Origin: Tolypeutes matacus
Taxonomy: Eukaryota; Chordata; Mammalia; Cingulata; Chlamyphoridae
Direction of reading: 5' to 3'
NCBI GenBank assembly: GCA_026826555.1
Contig: JAKSZT010053764.1
Location: 18,485,533-18,549,532 of the forward strand
Length of the DNA: 64,000 nucleotides
Shown here: piece by piece, positions 1-11,413 of the stretch
How the letters are laid out: each line of letters begins with the position of its first letter
Position numbering within the stretch: the stretch's first letter is position 1
The notes under the pieces: model-generated
What the model was told of the DNA's origin: nothing
Seen by the model: the letters and a program-made list of their open reading frames with translations, nothing else
Database searches by the model: none
Position numbers and translations under genes: made by a program

Positions 1-990
1 TTTGGCTGCAACTCTGCTGAGATTCAGGGCTCCCCCAGCATAGGAACAGCCAGAAGAAGTAGGTCTCTGGGACATATATTTAATGGGTATAATGCTAATT
101 ATAGGTTCAAATAAATGGGGCAGAAGAACCGTATGTAGGAAAATTATAAATGAATCTAACTCTGATACATTGGGGGAGATGAGTTATCATATATTCCAAG
201 GTAAGGCCAACCAATGGGGTGCTGATTTCCTGGAGTTGTCTGCCATGCCTTTGGCATCTGGATGTCTCTGGAGCCATCAGGAGCACCCCTGCTTGAGGCA
301 CTGTTTACTGTGGCAGTCAGTGAGATCCTCATGAGACATGCATAAGCATAACCTCTGAAATGACCTCCCAACTCACTTTGAAATCTCTTAGCCATGAAAA
401 CTCATTTGTATGTAATATTTCTTCCTTTTGGTCTAGGTCTTTTTCCAAATACATCATTAGTTGGCACTTGGTATTAATCCCTTGGTGCCAGGGAGGCTCA
501 TCCCTGGGAGTCATGTCCCACATCGGGGGGGAAGATAGTGAATTTATATGCTGAGTTTGGCTTAGAGAGAGGCCATATTTGATCAACAAGGAGGCTTTCA
601 GGAGGGAACTTGTAGGCAATATATATTACTAGGCTAAGTTTCAATTTCACAAGAACAAGGGTCATAAGGACAAGCATCAATATCAAAGGCCTGGTGTATT
701 GGTCTGTCCTCCTTTGCTAGGCAATTCTAATGTGCTCTAAAGATTCTTGCCACTCTATGAGAGAATGTAGCAGGACTCCCCAGGATGGGAATTCAATATT
801 CCATTGGTTATTCTTTGGGTCTCCACCCACCAAGACAACACCCCATGACCACATGAACACATTCATATTCCATAGAGGCATGCCCCAGGTGTACCCCTCC
901 CCATACATCCCCCCCGCTGATACCCTAGACCATTGAGCCTCCTCTGCCATAGTTGCAACCCTTCTGCAATGCAAAACCTCCCCCAAAACA
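1..990 (-). mobile_element. Antisense L1 3'-UTR-like repeat, cut by window edge
   Basis: The stretch from about 630 to 950 resembles 1495-1740 and 7888-7960 in the same orientation: both carry the words 'gggtctccacccac', 'acattcatattcca' and 'catgcccag/catgcccca'. The second copy is continuous with antisense L1 ORF2, so this one is read as the 3' UTR of another antisense L1 whose 3' end lies left of the window. The right limit is approximate, in an A-rich and then T-rich join at 990-1041. No protein frame is credible here. Subfamily is not assigned. Confidence 0.55.
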
Positions 991-1119
991 AAGCCAGTAA
1001 AATAAAATAAAATAAAATTTAAAGTAATTTTTTTTTTTTTGCATTGTGCCTTTCATCACTGTAAGACCTGTAGTATTTTATGTATATTGACAATTTCTTC
1101 TGTGTGTTCCCCCAGTGTC

Positions 1120-1746
1120 TTTTTTTTTTTTTTCACTTTATTTTCCGAGATGCTTTATGTTACAGAAAAGTCACATCGAATATACAGGGGATTCCTATAT
1201 ACTCCACTCCCCACCCCACCCCCACCACAACCTCTCCTACAATAACATCCTACATGAGTATGGTACATTTGTTATAATTGTTGAACAAATATCAAAGCAT
1301 TGCTACTAATCATGGTCAATGGTTTACATTATGATTTACCTTTTGCACCATATACATTTATAGGTTGTGACAAAATGTATATTAGCCTGTATTGATCAAT
1401 GCAAGATCATGCAGAACAATTCCAATGCTCCAAAGATGCCCTGTGTTCCACCTGTTCTTCCCTACCCCTTTCCTCAGAACCTATGAGAACCACTAAGTTT
1501 CAATTTTTGAAGAATAATGTTCATAGTTACATGCATTAATATTGAGGGTTTGAAATATTGGTCTATTTTCTTTTATTAGGTGCTGCCTATGTACTTGAAA
1601 TGTTCTTGCCCCTGTATTTGAGAGTGTAGCAGGATACCCCATGATGGGAGTTTTATATTTCCTTATTTAACATGTGGGTCTCCACCCACTGAGATAACCC
1701 CCTGTGCTAAGATGAATACATTCATATTCCAAAGAAGCATGCCCAG
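1120..1746 (-). mobile_element. Antisense L1, 3' part (first half of a split element)
   Basis: A run of T at 1120-1133 is the poly(A) tail of an element lying on the minus strand. The sequence that follows is L1 3' UTR; a related 3' UTR lies in the opposite orientation at 41,760-42,090 (compare 'caggggattcctata' here with 'gggaatcccctata' there). The element stops abruptly at 1746, where a sense L1 begins, and resumes at 7872. It was therefore in place before the sense L1 arrived. Confidence 0.8.
1730..1746. repeat. Target-site duplication, left copy (17 bp)
   Basis: The 17 bases beginning 'caaagaagcatgccc' occur here and again at 7872-7888, exactly flanking the sense L1. This is the mark of target-primed reverse transcription. 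Removing the L1 plus one copy restores a continuous antisense L1 3' UTR. Confidence 0.93.
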
Positions 1747-2040
1747 ACTTCCAGAAAGATGGTGGACTAGTAAGACATGGGAATCTCTTATCCTCCAGAA
1801 AAATAGCTAGAGGACAGGCTGAAACAGCCCCAAAAAAGATCTTCTAGGGTTGAGGACAGCAGGTAAAGTCTGGACACCACCCAGAGGAGAGAAGACAAAG
1901 GAGGGAAATCTCAACAACAGAACCATGAGTTGAAACCAGTAGCCGCTGCTGCTGCCACCCTCCCCCACACTAAAGACACTTTAGAATTCTTGGGCCTCTA
2001 GGCCTGCAACTACAGACAAAGGGGGCTCCAGGGATCTCCA

Positions 2041-2240
2041 CCCCAGGAAAGGGGAGAGAGAGACACACAGCCTAGGGTGGACTCAGTTTCTGACCCACAA
2101 ATTTGGACTGCTGTTCCCCATGACCCCTCCCAGGCCAGGTGAGACCACACAGTGGTTTGCCCTGGGAGCCAGCAAAGGACTGGAGAAATCTGGCCCTCAA
2201 AATCTCCCTCTCTTCTAGCTAGGACTAATTGTTGAGGACG
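2041..2240 (+). repeat. L1 5'-UTR tandem unit, copy 1 (200 bp)
   Basis: The unit opens with 'ccccaggaaaggggag', runs through 'cccacaaatttgg' and 'caggccaggtg', and ends with 'ttgttgagga'. The next unit starts exactly 200 bases later with the same words. The arrangement recalls the promoter monomers of rodent L1s, but that function is inferred, not shown. Confidence 0.85.
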
Positions 2241-2440
2241 CCCCAGGAAAGGGGAGAAAGAGGGATACAGCATAAGGCTGACTCAGCTTCTAACCCACAA
2301 ATTTGGTCTGCTGTGTCCCAAGAGCCCTTCCAGGCCAGGTGGGACTGCGCCAATGTTTGCCTTGGAGCCTGTAAGGGTCTAAAGATAAACAACCCTCCCA
2401 ATCTCCTCCTTTACTAACAGGGACCGATTTTTGAGGACTC
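2241..2440 (+). repeat. L1 5'-UTR tandem unit, copy 2
   Basis: This second copy repeats 'ccccaggaaaggggag', 'cccacaaatttgg', 'ccaggccaggtgggac' and 'ttttgagga' in the same order, with point differences from copy 1. After about 2440 the sequence becomes a different, unrepeated 5' UTR that is shared with the antisense L1 (words such as 'ctgccaaagag'). Confidence 0.82.
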
Positions 2441-2965
2441 AGAGGGGAATGGGAATATTTCCTAGCTGGGAAAAGGGAGGAGGCTGCCAGAGAAGGCTGG
2501 AGAACCTCTCTGAGAAAGTTTGAATTTCAAGGCTCCTAGCCAGGAAGTCTTGAAGCTCTGTCACATCGATCTGGTCTGTGTTGCAACAAATACACTCCGA
2601 CCAGGCATTTAACTGAGAGCTGCCAAAGAGTACCATCTCCTGGCAGATCTTTTAGAAAATAAAATTTTCTTATTTTTTAAGAAAATTAAAAATAAGTAGA
2701 TGAGTTTTTTTCTGGCCTCTATAGCCTCCCTGCCCAAGGCCCTAGGAAGTGACTCTACAACCAATTACTGGGTCCAGTGCCCAGTTTTTGAGCAACGAGC
2801 AGGACAAGCCTAACAATCCAGGTCAAGCCAAAAATCAAAGAGCAGTGGTAACCCACAGTCACTAAATCCCTACAAAAGAGAAAGAGATTGAGCATCTGAG
2901 TAAACTACATCCTAATCAGATGCCTACATATCAGCAGACAATTACAAGCCATACTAAGAAAAAGA

Positions 2966-3804
2966 AGACAAGCCCAAAAAAAGGATTACATCAAAGCCCC
3001 AGAAGAGATGCAGAATTTGAGAGAACCAATCAGTGAGATGCGCACAAATATCCAAAATCAAATTAATGAGTTGAAAGATAATATAGTTAAAGAGATAAAT
3101 GACATCAAGAAGACATTGAGCGAATGCAAAGAAGAATTTGAAATCCTGAACAAAAAGTAACAGAGCTCATGGGAAAGAAAGACACAATAGGTGAGATCAA
3201 AAACACATTTGAGGCATACAACAGCAGACTCAAAATGATAGAAGAAAGAATAAATGATACAGAAAACAGAACAGCTAAAATTGAAGAGAAAAAAGAACAG
3301 AGAGAGAAAAGAATGGAAAAAAATGAGCAGGGCCTCAGAGACTTGAATGACAAGACAAAATGCAAAAATATATGTGTCATGGGAGTTCCAGAAGGAGAAG
3401 AGAAGGGAAAAGGGGCAGAAAGAGTAGTTGAGGAAATAATAACTGAAAATTTCCCAACTCTCACGAAAGAAATGAACTTACATGTCCAAGAAGCACACTG
3501 TACCCCAATCAGAACAAATCCAAATAGATCTACTCCAAGACACATACTACTCAGAATGTCAAATGTCAAAGATAAAGAGAAAATTCTCAGAGCAGCAAGG
3601 GAGAAGCAAACCATTATATACAAGGGACATCAAGTAAGACTTAGCGAAGATTTCTCTTTAGAAACCATGGAGGCGAGAAAACAGTGGTATGATACAATTA
3701 GGAAACTGAAAGAGAAAGATTGCCAGCCGAGAATTCTTATCCAGCAAAACTTTCCTTCAAATATGAAGGTGAGTATAAAATATTCACAAACAAACAGAAA
3801 CTAA
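2966..3804 (+). pseudogene. L1 ORF1 (RNA-binding chaperone) pseudogene
   Basis: L1 ORF1p is a trimeric RNA-binding protein that coats L1 RNA in the cytoplasm. The frame aligns with the antisense copy from its first residues (QAQKKDY here against MAQAKEY there), but the ancestral start codon is lost. An in-frame ATG remains at 3008. The coiled-coil region (NQINELKDNIVKEINDIKKT) is followed by a stop after LNKK near 3158, a frameshift relative to the antisense copy. The rest is open from 3169 to 3804 (211 residues): a charged heptad-like region, the RRM-type part (KNICVMGVPEGEE) and the C-terminal domain (ILRAAREKQ, YKGHQVRLSEDFS). Family assignment is secure; function is lost through the missing start and the frameshift. 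Confidence 0.92.
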
Positions 3805-4003
3805 GAGACTTTGCAAAACAAAACAAACAAACAAAAAAACCCCGCCTTTGCAGGAAATATTAAAGGAAGCCTTAGAACCTGAAAGAAAAAGACAGGAGAG
3901 AGAGACTTGGAGGAGAGTATAGAAGAAAGAATAGCAGAAAGGATAACCAAAAGAGTAAAAAGACAGACAAAAACAAGATGACATAAGAAAACCAAAGATT
4001 AAA

Positions 4004-7000
4004 ATGGAGGAAGTAAATAGTGCATTTACAGTAATATCATTGAATGTGAATGGATTAAACCCCCCAATCAAATATACAGGCTGATAGAATGGATTAAAAA
4101 AACAAGAGCCATCCATATGCTGCTTACAAGAAACTCACCTTAGACCCAGGGATACAAACTGGCTGAAAATGAAAGGTTGGAAAAAGATACTCCATGTGAA
4201 TAGTAACCAGAAAAGAGCAGGGGTAGCAATACTAATAACAGACTTTAAATGCAAAAAAGTTACAAGAGATACAGAAGGCCATTATATATTAATAGAAGGG
4301 ACAATCCACCAGGAAGATGTAACAGTCATAAATATCTACGCACCTAACCAGGGTGCCCCAAAATATATGAGACAAACTCTGGCAAAACTGAAAGGAGAAA
4401 TAGACATTTCTACAATAATCGTTGGAGACTTCAACACCCCACTCACATCATTAGATAGAACAACTAGACAGAAGGTCAAGAAGGAAACAGAGAACTTGAA
4501 CAATATGATAAACAAATTAGACCTAACAGCATATACAGAACACTGCATCCAAACTCAGTGGGTTATACATTCTTCTCAAGTACCCATGGGACTTTCTCCA
4601 GGATAGACCACATGTTAGGGTACAATACAGCTCTCAATAAATATAAAAAGATTGAAATTGTGCAAAGCACCTTCTCAGATCATAATGGAATGAAACTGGT
4701 AATCAATAATAGATAGGAAAAAAGTAAATTCTAAAAAGGTTGGAGGCTGAACAACACACTCCTAAATATTCGGTGGATCAAAGAAGAAATTGCAAGTAAA
4801 ATCAGTAAATATATTGAGACAAAGGAAAACGAGAACACAACGTATCAAAACTTATGGGATACAGCAAAGGCAGTCTTGAGAGGGAAATTTAGAGCCTTAA
4901 ATGTCTATATTAAAAAAGAAGAAGGAGCTAAACTCAAAATTTAACTTAGAAAATAGAGAAACTAGGAAAAGAATAGCAAACCAATCCCAAAGCAAGCAGA
5001 AGGAAAGAAATAACAAAGATTAGAGCAAAAATAAATGAAAATGAGAACAAAAAACAAAAGAGAAAATCAGCAAAACCAAAGAGCTGGTTCTTTGAGAAGA
5101 TCAATAAAATTGACAAACCCCTCACTAGACTAACAAAGAAAAAAAGAGAGAAAATGCAAACAAATACAATCAGAAATGAAAGGGGGGAATTACAAATGAC
5201 ACCACAGAAATAAAAAGAATAATAACAAGATATTATTATGCCAACAAACTAGACAACCTAGATGAAATGGACAAATTCCTAGAAATGCACAACCATCTAC
5301 ACTGATGCTACAAGAAATACAAGAACTTAACAAACCAATCACATTTAAGGAGATTGAATCCGTCATCAAAAATCTCCAAACAAAGAAAAGTCCAGGACCA
5401 GATGGCTTCATAGGTGAATTCTACCATGCATTTCGAAAAGAATTAACACCAATCCTGTTTAAACTCTTCCAAAAAATTGAAGAGGAGGGAAAATTACCCA
5501 ACACATTTTATGAAGCCAACCTCATCCTAATACCAAAGCCAGATAAAGATACTACAAGAAAAGAAAATTGAACATAGATGCAAAAATTCTCAACAAAATA
5601 CTTGCAAATTGAATCCAACAGCATATCAAAAGACTTATACATCAAGACCAAGTGGGATTTATTCCTGGTATGCAAGGCTGGTTCAACATAAGAAAATCAA
5701 TCAATGTAATACACCACATTGAAGGAAAAAAGCCACATGATCATCTCAATAGATGCAGAAAATACATTCGACAAAATCCAACATCCTTTTTTGATAAAAA
5801 ATACTTCAAAAGACAGGAATAAAAGGAAAATTCCTCAATATGATAAAAGGCATATATGAAAAACCCACAGCCAACATCATACTCAATGGGGAAAGGTTGA
5901 AAGCTTTCCCCCTAAGATCAGGAACAAGATAAGGATGCCCACTGTTACCACTGTTATTCAACATTGTACTAGAAGTTCTAGCTAGGGCAATTAGACAAGA
6001 CAAAAAATTAAAGGTGTCCAAATAGGAAAAGAGGAAGTAAAACTCTCACTGTTTGCAGATGACACGATCCTGTATTTAAAAAATCCTGAAGTATCCACAA
6101 GAAAGCTACTTGAACTAATAAATGAGTTCATCAAAGTGGCAGGATACAAGATCAACACGCAAAAATCAGTAACATTTTTGTACACTAGTACTAAACAATC
6201 TGAGGAGAAATCAGGAGGAAAATTCCATTTTCAATAGCAACAAAAAGACTCAAATCCCTAGGACTTAATTTAACGAAAGAAGTACAGGACCTATATGCAG
6301 AAAACTACAAAACAATGCTAAAAGAAATTTAAAAAGACCTAAACAAATGGAAAGACATTCTGTGTTCATGGATTGGAAGAATAAATATCATGAAGATGTC
6401 AATCTTGCCCAAACTGATTTATAGACTCAATGCAATATCAATCAAAATCCCAACAGCTGACTTTACAGAATTAGAGAAGGCAATTACCAAATTCATCTGG
6501 AAGGGTAAGTGCACCCGAATAGCCAAAAGCATTCGAAAAAAGAAGAGCAATGTGGGAGGAATTTCACTGCCTGACCTTGAAAGATATTACAAAGCTACAG
6601 TGGTCAAAACAGCATGGTACTGGCATAAAGATAGACACATCCATCAGTGAAATAGAACTGAGAACCCAGAAAATATACCCTCACCTATACAGTCAACTGG
6701 TTTTTGACAAACCTACCAAGTTCATGTTAACGGGAAAAAACAGTCTCTTCCCCAAATGGTGTTGGGAGAACTGGATATCTATAACCAAAAGAATGAAAGA
6801 GGACCCCTATCTCACCCCCTATACAAGAATCAACTCAAAATGGATCAAAGATCTAAATATAAAAGCCAGGACCATAAAACTACTAGAAGAAAATGTAGGA
6901 AAACATCTTCAAGACCTTGTAGTAGGTGGTAGTTTCTTGGACTTTACACCCAAAGCATGCGCAACAAAAGAAAAAATAGATAAATGGGACCTACACAAAA

Positions 7001-7723
7001 TTAAACACTTTTGCACCTCACAGGACTTTGTCAAAAGGGTGAAAGGGCAGCCAACTCAATGGGAAAAAAATTTGGAAATCACATATCTGATAAGGGTTTA
7101 ATATCCAGGATATATAAAGAGATGTTACAACTCAACAATAAAAAGACAAATGACCCAATTAAAAAATGGACAAAAGACTTGAATAGACATTTGTCCAAAG
7201 AAGAAACACAAATGGCAAAAAAACACATGAAGAAACACTCAATGTCATTCATGATTAGGGTAATGCAAATCAAAACTACAATGAGGTACTACAAGTGTTA
7301 GAGAGGATGTGGAGAGATAGGAACACTTCTTCACTGTTGGTGGGAATGCAGAATGGTACAGCCACTATGGAGGACTGTTTGGCAGTTCCTAAAGAACTTG
7401 AATATACACTTGCCACGTGATCTAGCAATACCACTACTGGGTATATGCCCAGAAAAACTGAGAGCAGTGACACAGACATCTGCACACCAATGTTCATAGC
7501 AACATTATTTATGATTGCCAAAATTTGGAAACAACCCAGTTGTCTATCAACAGAAGAATGGATAAACAAACTGTGGTCTAGTCACACAATGGAATATTAT
7601 GCAGCTGTAAGAAGAAATGAAGTCGTAAAGCATTTGACAACATGGGTGAACCTGGAGGACATTATGTTGAAGGAAGCAAACCAGACACAAAAGGACAAAT
7701 ACTGTATGATTGCGTCACTATGA
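4004..7723 (+). pseudogene. L1 ORF2 (endonuclease/reverse transcriptase) pseudogene
   Basis: ORF2p nicks target DNA and reverse transcribes L1 RNA. The ATG at 4004 opens a frame reading MEEVNSAFTVISLNVNGLN, the start of the endonuclease; a frameshift follows within 30 codons. Endonuclease blocks continue in broken frames (INIYAPNQGAPKYM; IIVGDFNTPLTSLDR near 4420-4465). The RT domain starts near 5305 ([14 protein letters not shown]), is stopped at 5569-5571, and its catalytic FADD box is intact at 6052-6063 (LFADDTIL). The thumb and C-terminal region spans 6390-7723, with [22 protein letters not shown] split between frames. At least four breaks are visible, so no functional protein is possible. 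It overlaps no host gene. Confidence 0.95.
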
Positions 7724-7848
7724 ACCAAATATATTGTTTATTCAAAAAAAATTTATGTGTATCCAGTACATTTAATTGAGAAATGTATGTATTTATTCAT
7801 CTGTGTTTATTTTTTAATTGTTTATATTTTCAATTATTGAATGTATAA

Positions 7849-7871
7849 AATAAAGTTTTAAAAAAAAACAA
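7849..7871 (+). terminator. L1 polyadenylation signal and tail
   Basis: AATAAA at 7849-7854 is followed by an A-run ending in 'aaaacaa' directly before the right target duplication. The 3' UTR between the ORF2 stop (7723) and this signal is only about 125 bases, much shorter than in the other L1 copies of the window. Confidence 0.85.
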
Positions 7872-9510
7872 CAAAGAAGCATGCCCAGGTGCACCCTTTC
7901 CCACACATCCCCCCACCACTGATGCCCTGCACCAGTGACCCTCTCCCTGCCATATGTGCCAAAAAAAAAACCCAACATTCCCACCACTGTAGTTTCAACT
8001 ACAGACCTACAAATCCCCAGAGCTCACTTGTTCTTTCCTCCAGTTCTTCCCTCAGTTCCATGGATAGTCCATCCCAAACCTCCCCACCCTGCCCACCTAT
8101 CAAACTCCCCACTCTTGACCTTATATCACCATTACCCCCCATCCACTGCCAAACTACCCCCTTACACCTTATGATGGGTTTTGCCCATATTGAGCATTGG
8201 CTCACCCCACTTTACTCTCCTTTTGGTCTCCTGCTAACCTATCATCCAGACTCTTATCCCTGTGAGTCTCCTCAATAGGCTTAGGTCATATCAGTGAGGT
8301 CAAACAATATTTGTCCTTTAGTGTTTGGCTTACCTCACTCAACATAAGGTATTCAAGATTCATCCATGTTGTCACATATGTCAATACATCATTCCTATTT
8401 TACAGCTGAGTAATATTCCATTGTATGTATAAATCATATTTTGCTTATCCATTCGTCTGTTGTTGGACACTTGCATTGTTTCCAACTTTTTGCAATAATG
8501 AATAATGCTGCTATGAACATTGGTATGCATATAGCTGTTCTTGTCCCTGCTTTCAATTTTTCTGAGTATATACCCAGCAGTTGGATTGCTGGATCATATG
8601 GTAATTCTATAGTTAGCTTCCCGAGGAACTGCCAAACAGTGCTCCACAATGGCTGCACCATTCTACAATCCCTCCAGCAGTGGATGAAGGTTCCCATTCC
8701 TCCACATCCTCTCCAACACTTGCAGCTCTCAGATTTTTTTTTTTTTTAACCAGGAGGTCCCAAGGATCGAACCCAGGTCCCTCCATATGGCAGATGGACG
8801 CCCAACCATTTGAGCCACATCTGCCCCCCTCTCAGATTTTTAATAGCTGCCAGTCTAATAGGTGTAAAGTGATATCTCATTGTAGTTTTGATCTGCATTT
8901 CCCTAAAAGCTAGTGATGTTAAGCATCTTTTCATGTACTTTTTAGCCATTTGTATTTCCTCTATTCAAATCTCTTGTCCATTAAAAAAATTTTTTTTTGT
9001 CTTTTTATTTTCAAGATGTAGGATTTCTTTATATATGCTGGATATACAAACTCCTTGAAGCGCAAACATTTTTAATTTTGAGGAGATACCATTTATCTAT
9101 TTTTTTCTTGTTGCTCATGCTCTGGGTGTAAAGTTTATGAAACCATTTCCTACTACAAGATCTCACAGATTCTTCCCTGCATTATCTTCTAAGAGTTTTA
9201 TGGTCTTGGCTCATATTTTTATCTTTGATCCATCATGAATTAATTTTTGTATACAGTGTGAGATGGTGTTCCTCTCTCATCCTTTTGTCTATGGATATCC
9301 AGTTCTCCCAGCACCATTTATTGAAGAGGCCATTCTTTCCTAGTTGAGTGGGCTTGGAGTTTTGTTGAGTATCAGTTGACCATATATGCGAGGATCTATA
9401 TCAGAACTCTCAATTCGGTTCCATTGGTCAGTATGTCTATCCTTTGCCAATCAGGCAATTTTGATCACTGTGGCTTCCAAAACACTTCTTAATAAAATTT
9501 TCACATACTA
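7872..9510 (-). mobile_element. Antisense L1, 3' part (second half of a split element)
   Basis: The sequence resumes in the second copy of the 17-bp duplication, passes through C-rich 3' UTR (7890-8290) and enters the 3' end of ORF2 on the minus strand. Diagnostic minus-strand words give PYDPAIQLLGIYSEKLKAGT and MFIAALFIIAKSWKQ (8434-8697). The frame is broken near 8740 by an antisense SINE. L1-like sequence continues to about 9480-9510 (minus-strand ORF2 including the 'ccaatggaa' region), where the element is 5' truncated. The exact end is uncertain. Confidence 0.88.
8739..8828 (-). mobile_element. Short antisense tRNA-derived SINE (DAS-like)
   Basis: A T-run (about 8733-8747, the tail) is followed by 'ccaggaggtcccaaggatcg' and 'ttgagccacatctgcc', which is the reverse complement of a tRNA-like head with a B box close to GGTTCGATCC. 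The 13-mer 'ctctcagattttt' occurs at 8726-8738 and again at 8829-8841, bracketing the element. It sits inside the antisense L1 and interrupts its ORF2, so it is younger than that L1. Confidence 0.88.
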
Positions 9511-9554
9511 TTGTCTCTCAGAGTCTGCTTCCTGAAGAACTAACCCTACAATAA

Positions 9555-9657
9555 CTTCCATTTTGCAGAATACTATGCAGTCATGAAACATGTTTTAGAG
9601 GGATATTTAATGATATGGGGTAAGTGGTCTTGATGTATTATTTTATTATAACAGTAG
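9555..9657 (+). mobile_element. Old sense L1 fragment
   Basis: Words such as 'gaatactatgcagtcatgaa' and 'gggatatttaatgatatggg' match the typical L1 3' region in sense orientation. It is cut at about 9658 by the LTR-like unit. It may belong with the sense L1 that starts near 10,125. Confidence 0.5.
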
Positions 9658-9662
9658 GTAGC

Positions 9663-10114
9663 TGTATTAGTCAGGGTTCTCTCAGGAAAGAGAATCAACA
9701 GGAGATATCTGTCAATAATATGAGATTTTATAAGAGTCTCTCACACGACTATGGGGATGCACAAATCCAGGTTCCACAGGCAGGCTGCAAACCAGGGGTT
9801 CTGATGAAAGTCCAATGAAAGGTCCTTGATGAGTCTCTGGGAGAAGCTGGCTGTCCAAAGATGAGCTGGGAAATTCTCTCTGAATGTTGAAATCACTTCC
9901 CCTTTTAAGGCATTCAACCGATTGGATCAAAGTGTCACCCATTGCTAATGCAATCTCCCTGATTGATGCAGATGCAATCAGCCATCCATGCAATAAACTC
10001 ACTGGTGATCAAAGTCCACAAATGCTCTTCTATTACAATTAGCCCAGTGCTTGCTGAACCTAACACCTGGACACAATTACCTGGCCAAGTTGACACATTA
10101 GCCTAACCATCACA
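9663..10114. mobile_element. LTR-like interspersed repeat (solo), family unassigned
   Basis: The unit begins TGTATTAGTCAGGGTTCTCT and ends with CTAACCATCACA, giving TG...CA ends. The five bases outside are gtagc on the left (9658-9662) and gtaac on the right (10115-10119), a target duplication with one difference. It contains an AATAAA at 9992-9997. No protein region is present. TG...CA ends plus a 5-bp duplication suggest a solo LTR. The type sequence is widespread in mammals, but I cannot name the family with certainty. Confidence 0.55.
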
Positions 10115-10124
10115 GTAACCAAAT

Positions 10125-11192
10125 TTTTTTTTTAAAAGTTACAAAATAGTGTGTAGAAAAAAAGATGAACAAAGTTGGAGGACTCACACTTCCTATTTTA
10201 AAACTTATAACAAAGGTATAGTAATCATAACAATGTGGTATTGGCACAAAGACAGGCATATAGACCAATGGAATAGAATTGAGAGCACAGAAATAAACCC
10301 ACACATCTATAGCCAATTGATTTGTGATAAGGGGCCCAAATACACTCTATTGAGTGTACTAGACACCACATGCAAAAGAATGAAAGTAGACCCTACTTTT
10401 AACCATATACAAAAGTTAATTGAAAATGGATCAAAGACCTAAATGGATCCTAACTCATAGAAGAAAATGAGGAAATGTCTTCAGGACTTTATATTAGACA
10501 ACTGAATCTTAGACTTTACACTAAAAGCATGAGTAACAAAAGAAAAAATAGATAAATCTCACTTATTCAAAATTAAGAACTTTGTGCATCTAAGGGCATT
10601 ATCAAGAACGTGAAAAGACAACTTACAAAATTGGAGAAAATATTTTAAACCATATATCTGATAAAAAGATAAACAAGCCCACTTAAAATGGGCAAAGGAC
10701 TTTGAATGGACATTTCTCCAAAGAAAATAAACAAATGGCCAATAAGCACATGAAAAGATGTTCAACATCATTATCCATTAGAGAAATGCAAATCAAAACT
10801 ACCATGAGATACCACTTTACACCCATTAGAATAGCTATTATTAAAAAATTTAAAATAACAAGTGCTGATGAAGATGCAGAGAAATAGGAATCCTCATATT
10901 TTTTGGTGGGAATGAAACATAGCACAGCTGCTGTGGAAAACAGTTTGGCACTTCCTCTAAAAGTTAAACATAGACTACCATATGACTCATCAATCCCACC
11001 TCTAAGTAGATAACCAAAAGAATTGAAAGCAGGGACTTGGACAGACATTTGTACACCAACAATGTTCATAGCAACACTATTCACAATAGCCAGAAGATGG
11101 AAGCAACCCAAATGTTCATCAGAAGATAAATGGCTAAACAAAACAGGATCTAAACATACAATCAAATATTACTCAGCCTTAAAAAGGAATGA
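10125..11192 (+). mobile_element. Old sense L1, ORF2 3' portion (first half)
   Basis: Degraded ORF2 C-terminal sequence: 'ggtattggcacaaagacagg' corresponds to the WYWHKDR block, and [20 protein letters not shown] (about 11,068-11,127) to the conserved C-terminal block. It has many stops and indels. It is interrupted at 11,192 by a small younger L1 3' end and resumes at 11,414. Confidence 0.85.
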
Positions 11193-11413
11193 ATTGTTTG
11201 TCTGTTTTTTGTTTATTAATACTATTATTGAAACAACAAAAATGTTCTAATAATGCTTGATGTGATAAATGCACAATTATGTGATCATACCGCATACCAT
11301 TGATTGTATACTTTGGATAAATTGTATACTTTATTAATATGTATCAATAAAATTGATTTGTTAAAATAAAAAAAAAAAAACACTAAAATCAAAAACAAAA
11401 ACAAAACAAAAAA
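11193..11413 (+). mobile_element. Truncated L1 3' end inserted in older L1
   Basis: The 12-mer 'aaaaaggaatga' occurs at 11,181-11,192 and 11,414-11,425. Between the copies are about 220 bases whose end ('tttattaatatgtatcaata') matches the L1 3' end at about 41,720-41,750, followed by an A-rich tail. The outer sequence reads continuously as old L1 when the insert and one repeat are removed. This is a heavily 5'-truncated retrotransposition event. Confidence 0.88.

Larger units (their letters stand above)
1747..7871 (+). mobile_element. Near full-length L1 retrotransposon (sense), inactive
   Basis: A 6.1-kb L1 with all expected parts in order: a GC-richer 5' UTR (1747 to about 2960), ORF1 remains (about 2966-3804), ORF2 remains (4004-7723), a short 3' UTR, an AATAAA at 7849-7854 and an A-rich tail. 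The first bases ('acttccagaaagatggtgga') resemble the 5' end of the antisense L1 near 24,826, so this copy is probably complete at the 5' end. Both reading frames carry stops and frameshifts, so it cannot encode functional proteins. The exact 17-bp target duplication suggests a fairly recent insertion. Confidence 0.95.

Noticed and set aside
3169..3804. 211-residue frame considered as a host gene
   Set aside because: It carries L1 ORF1 motifs and sits between the L1 5' UTR and ORF2.
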